From Wuchereria bancrofti (taxonomy: Eukaryota; Nematoda; Chromadorea; Rhabditida; Onchocercidae), in NCBI GenBank assembly GCA_005281725.1, contig SSBO01000003.1, forward strand, positions 7,178,776 through 7,242,775: DNA of 64,000 nt, written 5' to 3'. Made by a program: the position numbers and the translations under genes. The notes beneath the pieces were generated by a model. That model did no database searches. It saw only the letters and a program-made list of their open reading frames with translations, and was not told the origin of the DNA. Every line of letters starts with the position of its first letter. The first letter of the stretch is position 1. Shown here one piece after another: positions 1 to 13,695 of this stretch.

Positions 1-76
1 CAATTCAGGACGAAAAAAGGAAGAATGAAAGAAATGGTAACTTTTCATCTCCTTCTGTTTGTAGCATTCTTTATAG

Positions 77-3000
77 GGGCTGACTGATGAAATAGCTATT
101 AAAGAGCAAGCCAAAGAGAATTTGATGTTTGCTGTTGGTGAACTAAATTATGAAACGAAAGTGAAAATGTCGCAACAAAAAGATGAACTCATACTAAAAT
201 GTTCTTTCAATCAAAAAGACTGCGACATTGAAAAGTGAGTTAATTTCGAAAGAACTTAAGAAAATCATAAAAAGCAAATCAAGGACAAATAAGTAAAAAT
301 ATTTCCATTCGATAATACAAATTTCTGCAAAAAGCTGTTTGGAGATAAATGACTCAACAAACTATAATAGTCTTTTATTTTTGAAATTTCACCACGGTAA
401 TAGGATTTCATAAGTCGTTTCTGAACAGGAAATTCATTTTTAATCCACCGCAACTATTAGCCGCCCGAATTTGTGCAACCTCTTACAATGAAACCGTTTG
501 TAAAATGGTTAGTGATTATCCAGTTCAATTTTTCATATATATGGTTTGCAGCGATTTTAAATTACATTATGATCAAACATATGGCAACTGCTACACATTC
601 AACTGGAATCGTACCAAACAAGTAACAGCTCACCAGGCCGGTGCTAACTTTGGTATATTACCAGTGAAAATAATTTTAATTTAATAGATTAAATTGAATT
701 TTTTTCTACCTCAGCACTTAGAATGTTAGTAATAGTGGCACGGTTTCTGTACTAAACAAAAAACCTTAATATGCAAAAAGGAGTACGGATGGTTAACTTC
801 CTTCCTTAACGATGAAAATAACTCAGTCTGAACCTATTATTCTTTTTACATTCATTTTTTATAATCAGTGAAATTCAATATTACATCTGGCGTCATTCTC
901 TCGAAAATCTCATCAAAGGATAAATAGCTTGTACCATATAAACTGCCAACATACTACCATAGCACTACAAATACTAAATGACCTATTTCAAGATCACTAA
1001 TCCCATAGGTCTGCGTGTATTACTCTATGCCGATACTTCCGAATACTTGCCAACATCAGAATCCGTGGGTTTCCGGATAACTGTTCATGACAAGTGGGTG
1101 GTACCATTTCCAGATGCATTTGGCTACAATGCACCAACTGGTTTCCTGTCTTCCTTCGGAGTTCGAATGGTAAGTGGTGTACATCGTAACTTTCAGTCAT
1201 AATGTTAGAAATATTTAAGAAAACAAATGATGAGATTTTTTGAAGTCTCGTAACAAAGTTGGGACTCTTTCTGCAGTTCCAAAAGATTAGAATTTTTCAA
1301 AGTAATTTAAATTTCTAACTGCAATTGGATAATTTTTTTCAGAAAAAATTCAACAGACTTGTCCCGCCACATGGTCAATGTTTGGAAGACAATAAAGGCA
1401 ACCTGGATACCATATATCCTGGGTTCAATTATTCCACTGAGGTAAGAACTGAAGTCACTTATTAAATTCCCCAATTTTTGCACACATTTTGACATTTTTT
1501 TTTCTTGAAATTTTAGGGATGTCATCGAACTTGTACTCAAAAAGAGGTTAATCGCATATGTGGTTGCGCAAATCCCGCTTATCCGATACCTAATACAGCA
1601 ACATCATGTAAAGTTATTGATCACATTGCTCGGGAATGCATCAAAAATGCTACATTACACTCCAGTCGTCTAATTAGCGAAGGGAATCTAGCCGACTGTG
1701 TGTGCCACCAACCTTGCTCGTAAGTAATTTTTCGAAAAAGTCAGTCTGTTGCTTAAAAAGACCATTACTGTCAAGGACAATTGGATATTCTAAGCTTACA
1801 ACTGATAGTCTAGGATAAAATGCAGCCAATCTGTGTTGAGAGAAACTGATTTACTGGTACTGAAACACCTCTGTATCTCTTAACAAAAAATATTACTGTG
1901 TCTTTAGAAGCTTAAATATTAAAATTTTACTCCTTTTATCTGGAACTGGTAGTGCTTAGACCCTACAGTAAATTCATGAATCCTTAATCAAAGTGTATGA
2001 AACTGTAACCAATCAGAAACTTTGTAGTCGACTTTTCAAAGTTAGTAACTCGATCTTGATTTTGTAACTGAAAACTTATGGCAACTTTAAAATCTTGTCC
2101 ATAAATAGGGAAGTGAACTATGAAGTTACATACTCAGCCGCTCGATGGCCTTCTGGGACAACAAAAGTCATGGAATGTGATGCTGTGGATGATCTCTGCA
2201 TGGAGCGGTATCGCAGAAATGCTGCAATGGTTCAAGTTTTTTATGAAGAGCTGAACTATGAAACACTTACCGAAACACCTGCCTACACTGTAAGTTTGCT
2301 TACCACAAATAAGTAACCATTAACTTAATCCCACTAATTTCATACGACAAGCTTCTGAGTTATTTCGGAACCAAACAAAAATGTCCATTAAAATAAATGA
2401 GAGTACCATACACTATTGACTTTTCAGCTTACAAGTGCTTTAGCTGATTTGGGTGGTCTCACAGGCCTTTGGATAGGTGCATCCGTGGTCAGTTTAATGG
2501 AAATCCTTGCCTTAATTGTATATACTGTGCAAGCATATGTTAGAAAGCGGAAAAGGCAAGTTTGTTTAGGTTAAATAAAAAAAAAAACTAAGAAAGGTAA
2601 GCTTTTAGATAATGATAAGGATTAAACGAAAAGGCAGATAAAGGTAGTCATATGTCAAAATCCTCAGATAAAAACATGCATTTTCGGTTTATAGAAATAA
2701 TAACAGAAACATTAAATAATCTAACTCAAATTGAATTCAAGGCTTGCGTTGTAAGTTAGAAAAAAATTTCTGAAAACACAATTCAACTGACAAATATCAC
2801 TGCAATATTGGAGGAATATTAGTTTTACTAGCTGAAACAGTTACTTTCCTTATAATAGTCAAATTTCAGCTCTTCCACTGGGAAATTATGTCAGCCGAGT
2901 GTGTATCCAAGATATGTTAAACGATCTCTATCAACATCATTTTCAACAGTTTCGTCCATCAGGACGAAAGTAATCAGAATGAGGACACCATCAGATAGGC

Positions 3001-3690
3001 TACATAACTCTACACCATCATTAAGAAGTAAGTTTTTATCAAGCAGAACAAATTAAAAGAAATAAATAATAAAGCTAATCCAAGCGTAAACTGATGCAAC
3101 AGATGTAATCAGTACTACCAGTTAACAGTCAACCCGTCTAACTTATGTGTATTGTCAGGTCAAAATGAACAAGAAATGATGGAAGATGAAACCAGCCTAT
3201 CACATAAGAAATCCAAGTATCTTCCGCCTGGTGTCGATTTACCATGCGAATGTATTTATGAAAAAGGGAAGATCCAAGTTAGCCAAGATTTTTTTTTTTT
3301 AAATTAAAGGATAACAAAGTCTGTTTCCATCCGTTAGTGTCATGTAGCAAAATGCAAAAAAAGTAATCTAGGTATAAAGAGCTTCAGATGGCATATTATG
3401 CACTAGTAGATCAACAGTTTCAAATAACTAAGAGCAAACTCGGAATATCTTGAAATTCTTGTGTTACGAACTGATCATTTCAGTTAATGAACGCATTATG
3501 CCCAGAACATGGTTATATGGTCAGGAGAAAAGAAAACTCGGGGTTATATTTCCAAGTACCTGGATACAACGAAGCCGACTATGAAGAGGAAGATGAAGAT
3601 GAAATGAATGAAAGTGATGAGGAAGAAATTACGGAAGAAAAACAAGAAGACGGAAGTTGGGAACGTAGTAGTGGTGACAAAAATGATTGA
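77..3690 (+). CDS. DEG/ENaC (degenerin) sodium-channel subunit, 5' end outside window
   Basis: Membrane subunit of a trimeric amiloride-sensitive channel. Ten exons: 77-234, 552-652, 1009-1169, 1343-1441, 1517-1719, 2109-2289, 2428-2555, 2870-3027, 3159-3277, 3484-3690. All phases agree, giving 504 residues to a TGA stop. Family marks seen in order: FGYNAPTGFLSSFG in the extracellular domain, the cysteine-rich run GCHRTCTQKEVNRICGCANP, NAAMVQVFYEELNYETLTE, then the pre-pore and second membrane segment ADLGGLTGLWIGASVVSLME with the G-A-S selectivity-filter pattern, followed by RKRKS. The N-terminus and first membrane helix lie left of base 1. The cytoplasmic tail is long: a serine-rich stretch, a motif LPCEC...LCPEHGYMVRR, and a strongly acidic end. 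The intron after 2555 starts with GC instead of GT. The family is clear; which worm paralogue (UNC-8/DEL-like or other) is not. Confidence 0.9.
2556..2869 (+). other. Probable GC-AG intron in the DEG/ENaC gene
   Basis: The donor reads AAAAG|GCAAGT, a perfect match to the strong consensus that GC donors need, and the acceptor is AAATTTCAG. Using the nearby GT (after 2558) forces an early TAA in the next exon. Using GC keeps the frame open through the remaining three exons. Confidence 0.7.
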
Positions 3691-4625
3691 TATTAGAATG
3701 ACAAATTCGATAGAAAGGTGGTAGAAAATCAGGCAAATATCAAGAAAATGATACCAAAAAAAGATGAAATGGTGAGAAAGTATTGTGTTCCTCGTAACAT
3801 AAATGATGACAGCCTACGGTTAAATTAATTAAAAATATAATTCCAAATAAATGTAGATATTAAAGTATCTCATTAAATAGCAAATAATGGATATAAGAAT
3901 AAAAATACTAGCCATAAAATCAAAACAGTATCAGTATGATTTTCTTGATCCAGAAAACAGATTCTTAAAGTCTTTTCTCCAAAATTTTCTTTTTTTTAAA
4001 AAACATTTTAATAATAAACTATATACTACAAGCTGCAAAAATAAAGCTAACAATAAGATATATGTAAATCAGATATGCAAAAAAGAAGGAAAATGAAGAA
4101 AGACGCAAAAAAGTATGCACAACATTTGTGAATGTTTCCCTGAGGAAACTTTCACATATAGTTTCCATTGCTATAATATTACCAGAATTTCATTAAAAAT
4201 GCACAAATAAAAATTCTACAGTTAGCAGTTTTAAAACACAGTAAATAGAAAAGAAGAAGTACGAGGTCGAAGAGAAGGGGGATAAGAGTGGAAAGAGAAA
4301 AAAAAACGAAGAGTAAACGGAAAAATATATGTTTCACAGAATTATTAATCACCTACTAGTATATAGAAGATAAGGTCATATTGTTTTAAGAAAAGCAAAG
4401 TCCGAAAACATTCAATCTGAACTCAGATTTTTCTGATTATTGATTAAGAAATTTCATAGTATACGTGATATCATTACCGTCACGTGAAATTTCGATCAAA
4501 TTAACACTTAACAACATTTTAACTGCACTAACATTAGCCTAATAAAATTTCTGCTGTTTATTTATTAAAAAACTTCATTTCTTCTATTTCATGAAATTTA
4601 TCTCACATATTATTGAAAATATTAC
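3691..4625. other. Convergent intergenic or intronic gap
   Basis: AT-rich sequence after the channel stop codon and before the sixth ire-1 exon. I looked on the - strand for the missing IRE1 transmembrane, kinase and RNase exons and found no credible frame. Open frames here are low-complexity. Confidence 0.5.
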
Positions 4626-7497
4626 CTTTACAAACTCTTCCAATGTTTCCTTGCCAATAACTGTATATGGCAATCTATGTAAGCCATCGCTTTGAAGTAT
4701 ATACATTGCAACCACAGTATTTCCCACATCCAACTCCCAAGCTACACTTCCTTCTGCTGCATTCACTGCTAGCAGTCGACCACCCACAGTACTCGTAAAG
4801 TGTTGGTATGGATATGAAGGGTCAGCTAAAGATAACCAACAATCCTTTGTTTTTTTTTTGTATGGATTAAAGTTTTTCTACACAAATTACCGAGTAATTT
4901 ATAAATTATTAGTTATATCACACTATATCACTGTCGTCTAAAGATTTGCTTTACGAACTCTACCGGTACAATTACTAATAACTGCATTCACTTATTTTAT
5001 CACTCGTGTAAACCCAATATTAAAAGGAATTACGAAGATGTATTTATAATATATAAATGCTTGTAATTTCATAACCAACCAGGCAAGAGATGATTTGAAT
5101 AATCGGTATACGTTGCATTCCATCGTCTATCCCGATTTTCTGGATCTACCATTGTTAATTTGTATTCCGATCTAAAAAGGAAGAATTCCAGAATCGATTG
5201 ATTCGTCTGCCTCACTAAAATTGAACTATGCTTTTTTTCAGTCGTTGTTTTACAAGATGTTATTTTCAACCGTTATTTTACAAGCTCAGTTCAAAGATTT
5301 ATTTAAGCACAGCTATTTAAAAATATTGTTCAGTGAGAAGCAACATCTACTGATATACAAGAAAAGATTTAATAAATGAATATTCAACCTTCCAATCAAA
5401 ATACTGGTATTTTTATTAAGCGGGCACTGGGAATTTGTTTGCGATTGCGATAACTCCCCCAATTTTATTCCTTTAGTTGAATCAATCTCCAACCACACAT
5501 CTTTCTTGCTTCCTATAAAATGAATACCAGAATGATTATTATCAAACACAAGAGATTATTCAAATAACGCCGTATACAAAAATATTCATTTCGATTCAAA
5601 TTTTTATCGAAACAATACGAGCAATAAGCAAATTTTCAAACCATTGATTTTTTTAACCTGCATAAAGAACACCATCCATAGTTCGACAAGGTGAAGCAGC
5701 AACGAGCTGTGGAATGGAATACGGCAACTTCTTTAACTGACCATCTTTCAATATATATAAACCACCATCTTGCGGATCTGGTATAAAGGTGAAACCATGT
5801 CGAATGGTTTTTGGAGATATTAGTACTGGATCTAAAACTTTATCTAAATTGACGAAAAATGCCATTCGATATATTTTATTAAACTGTTGGTGCTCTTTTT
5901 TCCTTTTTTTTCATAATTTCTTATTTTTATAATCTTAACGCATCTAACACTTCAAATCATATATTCTCATCTATCGGAATAAAACAAAAAAAATAACCTC
6001 ACCATCTGGATGCTTATAACTATCACGTTAAAATCAATCCTTCCCAAAAATTTCTTTCAATCGGTTTTTTTCAAATATTAGGTTCAGTTCTTTCTAAACT
6101 ACCAATATTATAGAGAAACACAACTTACCTTCCTTCAAAGACCATCTGACTTCTCCGCTATGAAAATCAATTCCTTTGAGGTAACCATCAATAGTAGACA
6201 CCAGCAACGTTCCACCCACGACAGCAGATGAATGAGACTGGACAATCTAAAAATGTTTCATTATGAAAAATAGAGTCATTTCTCACAAATATGTCATACT
6301 GAATATCAAACATTAGACAAACTCTATTATTTAGAAACTGGCTGAAAATCTTTCTTCCTTTCTCTTAATAAACATTCTAAAATAAATGTAACAATTTCTA
6401 TATGGTCAAGTTAAAAATAGTGTACATAAAATTCAATAAAAGTGACTGCTCTGACTTCAGCAACCCCAACTTAACTAACTTGTAACTGTATAGAACTACT
6501 ATCCGCAGTATAAAATTTGTGTTTACATGACTAAATTTCATTCGCCATTTCGGTATGCTATGTTACACTCTTAGAGTTCTAGAGATATATGTAACCTTTT
6601 GTTTTATCCAGTGCAATGCAAAACTAGCAAAAAGAAAAAAAAAAGTGGAACTGGTACATCAGTTTCAATAACTTGGTCAACGATCTACAGATTTTTCCTT
6701 TCATCAATCATGTCTTTTCATTGCTCCAGAGTCTCCGTCTGCAGCTTTATTTAAATAAATATTTTGACAATTGTGCTTCCCGATTCTATGGATAACACTA
6801 AATTTAAAACAAGATTGATCAAAGTTTACCATTTTCTATTATTATTACAAACCTAAATCATTCCCAGAGAATACATCATTTTTTTTTCACTTATTTTCAG
6901 CAGGTATTTCTTGTCATAAACAAAAATATTTCTAATAAACTAACTATTTAATTTTGACACTTCTCCGGTTCGATTGTTTTGAATACTTGATTAGAACTTT
7001 TAGATCTAACAACAATTAAATTCGTATTTCGGTGCCTCGATTAAGCATACTCGATCCCCAAAATATTTCCGCTAGGGCAGACGAACAACCACTAAGGATT
7101 ATTCGATCTTTGCAACCTCACGACTTCAAATTCAACTTTAAAAAATTACAATATTTTCCATCCCTCAACTTTATTAACTAAATTGTCAGTAAATCAGCTC
7201 AGATAAGCCCAATTCTCTTGCGTAAAGCCTTTTTCTACAAAGTATCAAAAGAAAAGTGCCAGCGCCTCAATATTCACAACATAATCTAGTGAAATGTAAC
7301 ATGAAAGAAACTTGGCATCTCAAACTATATATTACTTCTCACCAGGAATTACAGTGCATTTTGATATTTCGATATACTGTGAAATAAAAGTTTCAACATT
7401 ATCCGGATGTACTGATGTAATAATGACTTACATCTTTAACTTTGGCCACTGATCCTGATACAATAAGAATTAGAAATAAAGCAAATAAACTGTGCAT
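4626..7497 (-). CDS. ire-1: IRE1 ER-stress sensor, N-terminal luminal domain only
   Basis: IRE1 is an ER-membrane sensor. Its lumenal beta-rich domain detects unfolded protein, and its cytosolic kinase/RNase splices xbp-1 mRNA. Six exons are present: 7432-7497, 6129-6246, 5658-5843, 5389-5512, 5080-5171, 4626-4825 (262 residues, phases consistent). Exon 1 begins MHSLFALFLILIVSGSVA, a good signal peptide. Family marks: LLVSTIDGYLKGID, FIPDPQDGGLY, LPYSIPQLVAASPCRTMDG, RRWNATYTDY and VVAMYILQSDGL. The last exon ends at EEFVK with a normal GTAATA donor, so the gene continues. The rest of the luminal domain, the membrane helix, the kinase and the RNase are absent down to base 1, where the oppositely oriented channel gene sits. 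PERK has a related luminal domain, but SPCRTMDG and RRWNATYTDY fit IRE1 better. Confidence 0.88.
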
Positions 7498-10400
7498 ATC
7501 GCGTTTGATTATATACATTCGGTACAGGAAACATGTGCGATCGAAAAAGAAAAATAGTTCCTGAATCCACAAAAGCTTCTTCGAACAGTATTTATCTGAA
7601 AATGATTTTTCGTTGAAAATGAATAAAATGGAATTTAAAACTGAAAATTCTTCACGAACATAGATAAGCATAAAATTCACAAGAAATTCCTCATTTCATT
7701 AAAACATATGTTTCATTCTCCATTAAGCAAAAATTGAATTAATAAATCAATGAATAAAACGCAAGAAAATAAACAAACATATAGCACAAGCGGCAAGAAA
7801 TTACGGTACGACTAACGGAAAGCTGTAAACAATTCGTTCGAGTAACTCGCAGCTTCAGACGCCTATATCACTACAGCCATTATGCGCAAACGTTATATCT
7901 CTTCTTCAATGGAATGTGTATAATGTAACACTGAATCTTATTAATTAAATGTAATTATGGTAATTTTGTCGTCTTTAACATGTTTTGTATAATTTCATAA
8001 AATTCAACAACATCTTTTTTTTTCAAACTTTTGACCAATTTCAAACTTTTAATATTCTCATGAAACTCCGTGTTTGGTGAAGAAAATTTACAAGAAAATG
8101 TGTTGAATATTGGAAAAAAGTTTCATGAAGCATGTTAATAAAGCCAGGAAATGATACATAAATGAGGTTTATAAACTAAAGTATAAGCAGTTGCTTTATA
8201 GGTTTCAGAATCTAATATCTTCCATCATGTTACCCTAATACCATTATAAATGCTTAAATAAGACTTATACATACTTCACAATACGTTGTTAAATTAAACT
8301 AAGTATTGAAAGCGAGCATCTCTCAACTGGAATGAATCAAATAAATTTGAAAGATTTATTGCTACCGCATAATGTGAAGAATATAATTTGCAAAATTTCT
8401 AAAATTAATCTTTCTTAAAAGTATTTGGGAAAGTAATTATAGAAAAACTACCACAATAAAGACCATAAGCTATTGAAGATCATTTTATCAAACCAAACAT
8501 CTAATCACTCTTCCTTATCTTTCTTATCGATGATATGTTTGAATGTTTACAGGTTACATTTAACAGACATTATTGAAATCTTTTTATAAGTGTTTTTAGT
8601 TCAATTTCAACTCAATATTCTCCAGAAATTTAAATTTAAAAAGAACGATACGAGGTTCCTATTCAGAAATTATGAAATATTTTTTTTCTTTTGCGTTGAA
8701 TAATCTAATGAGTTAAATAAATAATTTATACAATGCATGAGATGTATGAAATGTGCTGGCTGTGTCAACAATAATCACTACTTATACTGGCCGACTTTTA
8801 CATATAAAATGAGCAATTTTGAAAATGTCAAAAAGTTCCACTGAAAATGACTTCATTCCATGCTAATTTCTTGTATTTCTCCTCCTACCTAGTTATTGTA
8901 AAATATGCCTAAAGCCAGGTTGGAATTAGAAAAAATACGAGTTCTTTTGAGAAAGAGAGAGAGAGAAAAAAAGAGATTTCCAATGACTCTTTTTTCACCA
9001 CAAGAGATTTTTTAAAAAACTACTCAAAACTTATTCAAATCTTTTGACCATCTGAAATTTCCAACTACTTATGATACCAATTGCTTCACTTTTCTACTGC
9101 ATATTAAGTTCTTCGTATATTAATGTAGATATATGCTTTCGGAAAATCCTGGATATCCGATGATTTCTAATGTCATCTCAGAAAGTTGGATGACAAAATA
9201 AAAACAGTTTACTCCAGTTTAGAAAACAAACTTGAATAAATCTATATGAAAACATTTGCATATTTGCATTGTACGGTTTCACCGATAAACAGTTAACACA
9301 GTAAACAATAAAGAGAGATAAGCAAGTATATAACCAAACAAATAAATACGAACTACCGATAATCATAAAGAGATCCATAGATAAATGCGTCATAAGTGTA
9401 CATTTGGCAGGAATACTTTTGGCAAATAGATCATATATCCATTATTTATACATCACATAAATTAATCGTACTTTAAGAGAATGAAAACTAATATTTAAAA
9501 AAAAAGATTGACATGTTTTAATAACAGTACATCTGCCTTAATGTAAAGATGAAAGAAAAATTTATATTGATATCGTTTTATTGCCTTTCATTTTTTTTTT
9601 TTCATTTTGATACAACTAATTTCTGGTTCTGTTTTTTGTAGTGAGATATCAAATCTGATCAGCACACGGTAAACAGAATATTTTGCTTAAGCAAAGGATC
9701 AAAAAATAAATTTTAATTTCAATTCATCACAAAAACAACTAAACTTTAATTAAATCTTAGGAATTTCAAGCTCCAATTTTTTAAAACAAAATTCTATACA
9801 AATCACATTGAACAAGTTTTCAAAAACATAAAAACAAAGTAGTGTAGAACCCATGTCTAAGCTTTCTCTAAAACTAAAACGGATCATCATTAATTCTTCC
9901 AGGACAACTTTCAAACATTAATTAAAGAAAGCAGAGATAGTTGAATACCACTTCCAAAAATAAGGGAAGAAGATATCTTTACAGTCGAAACACACATTGA
10001 GATACATGCTAGATTGTCAAGTTCTTCTAAGATAGCTTTCAAACTCAGAACTTAGTCGAAACAAAATACAACGCATATGCAATATACAGATACTGAAACA
10101 AATAAATATATAACAAACAGAGAGTGATAACAAATCAAAAGATTTAAAGCATTTTTTAAAGAGATCTTAGGATGAATTGCCATACAAATATTGTCTAAAC
10201 AGCGGTACAGCTCGATGTCGTAGAATACTGCCATCGTCGTAGTTTACAAACCCTAGGATTAACTTTTCATATCAACTACTTTTTCAAAAACAAATTTCAA
10301 AAAACTGCCTAAAATATTAAAGCACAATGAAATGACCAATTGCAATGCCCACTGACAATAGTTGGATTTCTAAGATCATCTCACACTGCCGGATGGAATT

Positions 10401-11739
10401 GTTACTATGCTATTGTATTGTCCGGTTAACAATAGCACCTGCTGGAACAACTCCAAAAAAGTTAGCTATAGCCCAAGCAGTTCACTTTAACCAAAACTAA
10501 AACGTTGATAAGCTGCTGACCTACTGACTAGAAATTGATAAAGTTATTGATCATTTCATGGGAAAGCAAACAATTTTCATGCACAAAATAGAGACAAATC
10601 TTAAGCGGATGCATTTGCGCGTATTCTAATAAAACACAACTGAAAGTCAGAGCATTCCAAAGAATTTTGAAAATAAAAGGAAAAAAATCCAGATGAACTA
10701 AATGAAAGTTTTGTAAAGCAGGTAAGCATTGCGTAAGCTGTAAGCTGACAATAACTACTTGTATAGAAAGGTCAAATTATGGTCATGATGTATTGAATAC
10801 TACTTTAACTCATATGTCCTATGAATAATTTAGCAAATTTACTTAGTAAATAATAAGAGATCTGGCAGTCAGACATAAAACCTACTTTTACCACTGCATA
10901 TATTTTAATGCATTAGCAACAGCAACATCATATTTCCATCGCATTATAATTATTTCCTATTCTTTTAATGATTCTAATGGCAAATATTAAATTCAAATCA
11001 CGTATTAAAGTCCTATTTACAAAGAAAACATGAAATATATTGATCCTAACTTGAACCCTTTAAAAAGTTAAACCATAGTTAGAACAAATTCATACTTCCT
11101 TTTCGCATAAATAGACTGCAGATGTACTATAAGAAAGAAATCAGTTTACCATAACAGTGATTTCATTTTTTGTTCTAATTCTTTGAAGCACTTGTTTCAT
11201 TCCGCCTAATTTGTCGATACAGCCTGAAACTTGCTGTACCGTACAGCGAAATTTTTTATTCTGATAAAATATTCTAAAAAGAGAGTCAATCTGTGTAACA
11301 GCCATCTACTGATTCCAGGATCAATTTGGTCCTCTAATCCAAAAACCACAATTTTGCTTAATAACGCCGTGTCCTAAACCGTGTCCTAAAAAATATTAGC
11401 TAATTTAAGCAAAACTCATTAAGACCCGAAAAGAATTACTAATTCATTTAATTTAGGATAGAAATGAAGAAGGAAAACTGCAATTTCACGCACAAAATTA
11501 ATCTATGGAAATCTTACAGTCTGAAGAAACTTGATTAAACATTTGAATTACAAAATGTGCAAAAACTACTAAACACTAAAAATTATGAAAAGATTCCGTT
11601 CAATAGAAATGAATTTTAGCAGGGAATCAATACTAAAATTTTATTATTCACCCCTGAAAAATTCTAAATTATAAAGCCACTCAGCTTGCATGCATGAAGT
11701 AAAATACAGAGCCATAGGCAAGCTGTCAACCTTCAGCGT
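7498..11739. other. Gene-poor 4.2 kb between ire-1 and rootletin
   Basis: The ire-1 promoter and 5' leader must lie just right of 7497. The remainder is AT-rich with no exon-like frame, apart from short runs such as the GA run near 8950-8970. I see no repeats of note and no RNA gene. Confidence 0.5.
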
Positions 11740-11925
11740 ATGGCAGAAATTTTGTCAAAGATAAAAAGACCTGCAACTGAGAAGTTCCCAAGAATTAACG
11801 ATGTAAGTAAGGAGGAAAAACTTCAGGTAATGATTTTTTTCGTAATAATTTTCAAGTTTCAGTATGTGAAAGAGTTGTTGCTCAAACTATGTGCTCGAAT
11901 TCGTGCTTCAGCAGGTAGCTCGTAA
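11740..11925 (+). other. Small + strand frame overlapping the rootletin 3' end
   Basis: An ATG-initiated 61-codon frame starts MAEILSKIKRPATEKFPRI and ends RIRASAGSS. Its composition looks protein-like. A possible mini-intron (11827-11862, GTAATG...TTTCAG) would remove a hydrophobic middle, but its frame and length are doubtful. The 3' part is antisense to the last rootletin exon, so it may be chance. I recognise no family. Confidence 0.15.
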
Positions 11926-13695
11926 CGTTCTGGAAGGTGAAGTGAAAGCCGGTGTACTGATGAAACAGAATCATCCAAGTCTGACCTTAATTCTAGTTGA
12001 TTTCGCTGAACAACCGCTGTTCGCTCCATGACCTCCAATCGTCTTTTCCGCTCCGTATCCAATTGCTCTTTAAGTACTACTATTTTTGACTCGAACAGCT
12101 TAATCTTTTGTGCACATGCTAATTCTCGCTGCTCAAGAAGTTGTTCAATCTAAAAAAAAATCATATTAAAAGCGAAAGACAATAAGATGGGAGAAATTAT
12201 TATAAATTATTAGAGGTATCTACTATTCTGAATAAACATAAGCGGAAACCTTAAATATCAAGTAAAAACAAGTACCTCATATTCACACTCATTAATTAAT
12301 TTAAACATCTGAGTGATACTGAACAGCAATCAAAATTTCTCCGACAAACTGATCTTAATTAATCGATAAATAAAGTATGAAAATTTTGATTGTGTCATCA
12401 ATCCTTTTGTAGTGCAAAATAAATTTATAAATATAAGGATCAAAAATAAAGGTCAAAAAATCATTACTTGTTGCCTTTCACGCTGAGCTTGTATCAGCTT
12501 ATTTTCCAATGCTCTTAACTGTGTTGCAGATTCTTTAACCAAATGTGAACTATTTTCTTTTTCTAATTGAACAACCTAGAAGAATAGTGGCACTTCAGAT
12601 TCAGACTTTTCAGTGATATTTCATTTGCTGAGTGTTGGAGCTGTGAGTTAAAAATTTTTAGGATCCTAAATTTAGATATAAAATTGAGCTCAGCATAATT
12701 TAAAATGATAATTCTTCATTGAATGTAAATCAGAAAATTAATGGATTTAACAGTAAACATTATGAACTTGTAGCCGAACTAGCAATAACGAATTAAATTA
12801 ACCTGATTTTGCAGCTGTGTGCAATTCCTGTATAACTCCATATTCTCCTTTTCCATTGTTGTTAATGATTTGTCCAGTGCCTGACGTTCTGATGTTATTT
12901 GACGTATTGCTGCATCAGTCCTTTGTTTTTCCACTTCTAACTGGAAAAAACTTCATTTTCTTTTTCTTTATATATATATATATATATAATACGCTGAAAA
13001 AAAAAATCTATCACATCCAAAAGTTTTTGTTTTTAACGTATAAAATCAAAACTAAGAAAAGCCAAACTATCTCGAATAATAATGTCACTTTGGAAAAGCT
13101 TTTCAAAATTACCATCCCCACTTAGCAGTATTTAGTAACATTTAATGAGGGATAATGAAATAACAGAAAAAAGAAAAAACGAAATACTGCAAAGTTCATA
13201 AATATGTATATCTTGAAAATGAGAAAAAAAAAGAAAAAAAAAGCGAGATCCTCATTTCACATTTCAATACGCTCTGGTATAATGTTAAGTTTATTGCACT
13301 TTTAGTGACAGAAATCAGGCAGAAACAGATGAGAAAAATGAAGCCTTAATAATTTAATGGAGTTTTAATCACAAATACTACTGACTTGCAAACCCATTAA
13401 GTCAATCCATGAACTAGATTAGACAGTGGCCTGAAAAATATGGAACGTTTCTCTCCTTTTCTCGACAATCAAATTTACCGTTTCAATGTTTCGCTTTAAG
13501 GCCAAACGTTCTCTTTCAAGACGTGCACGACAAGCATCAAATTCACGATGCTCCACTTCTACTCTGCTTAAACGTCTTTTCAATTCCTCATTCTCCGTAA
13601 GAAGTACAATTTTCTCAGCTCGCAATTTTTCCAACTCCGTGTGTATGTCCTTTTCTATCGCTTGATTATCTTTCTCTCGCTTAAATAACAATTTT
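11859..13695 (-). other. che-10: Rootletin C-terminal exons
   Basis: Exons 13479-13695, 12803-12940, 12468-12575 and 11859-12149. The order of blocks, RVEVEHREFDACRARLERER, then VEKQRTDAAIRQITSERQAL, then KIVVLKEQLDTERKRR, is the same as in the C-terminal end of rootletin. After the last coil the protein ends in a non-helical tail, ERYELPAEARIRAHSLSNN. The start of exon 13479-13695 is unresolved. Confidence 0.75.

Noticed and set aside
3691..4625. Hydrophobic - strand stretch near 4230-4320 as the IRE1 membrane helix
   Set aside because: Pyrimidine-rich low-complexity sequence with no supporting splice sites, and no kinase sequence follows.
12817..13125. 102-codon + strand frame
   Set aside because: Antisense to rootletin exon 12803-12940, then runs into AT/A-rich sequence.
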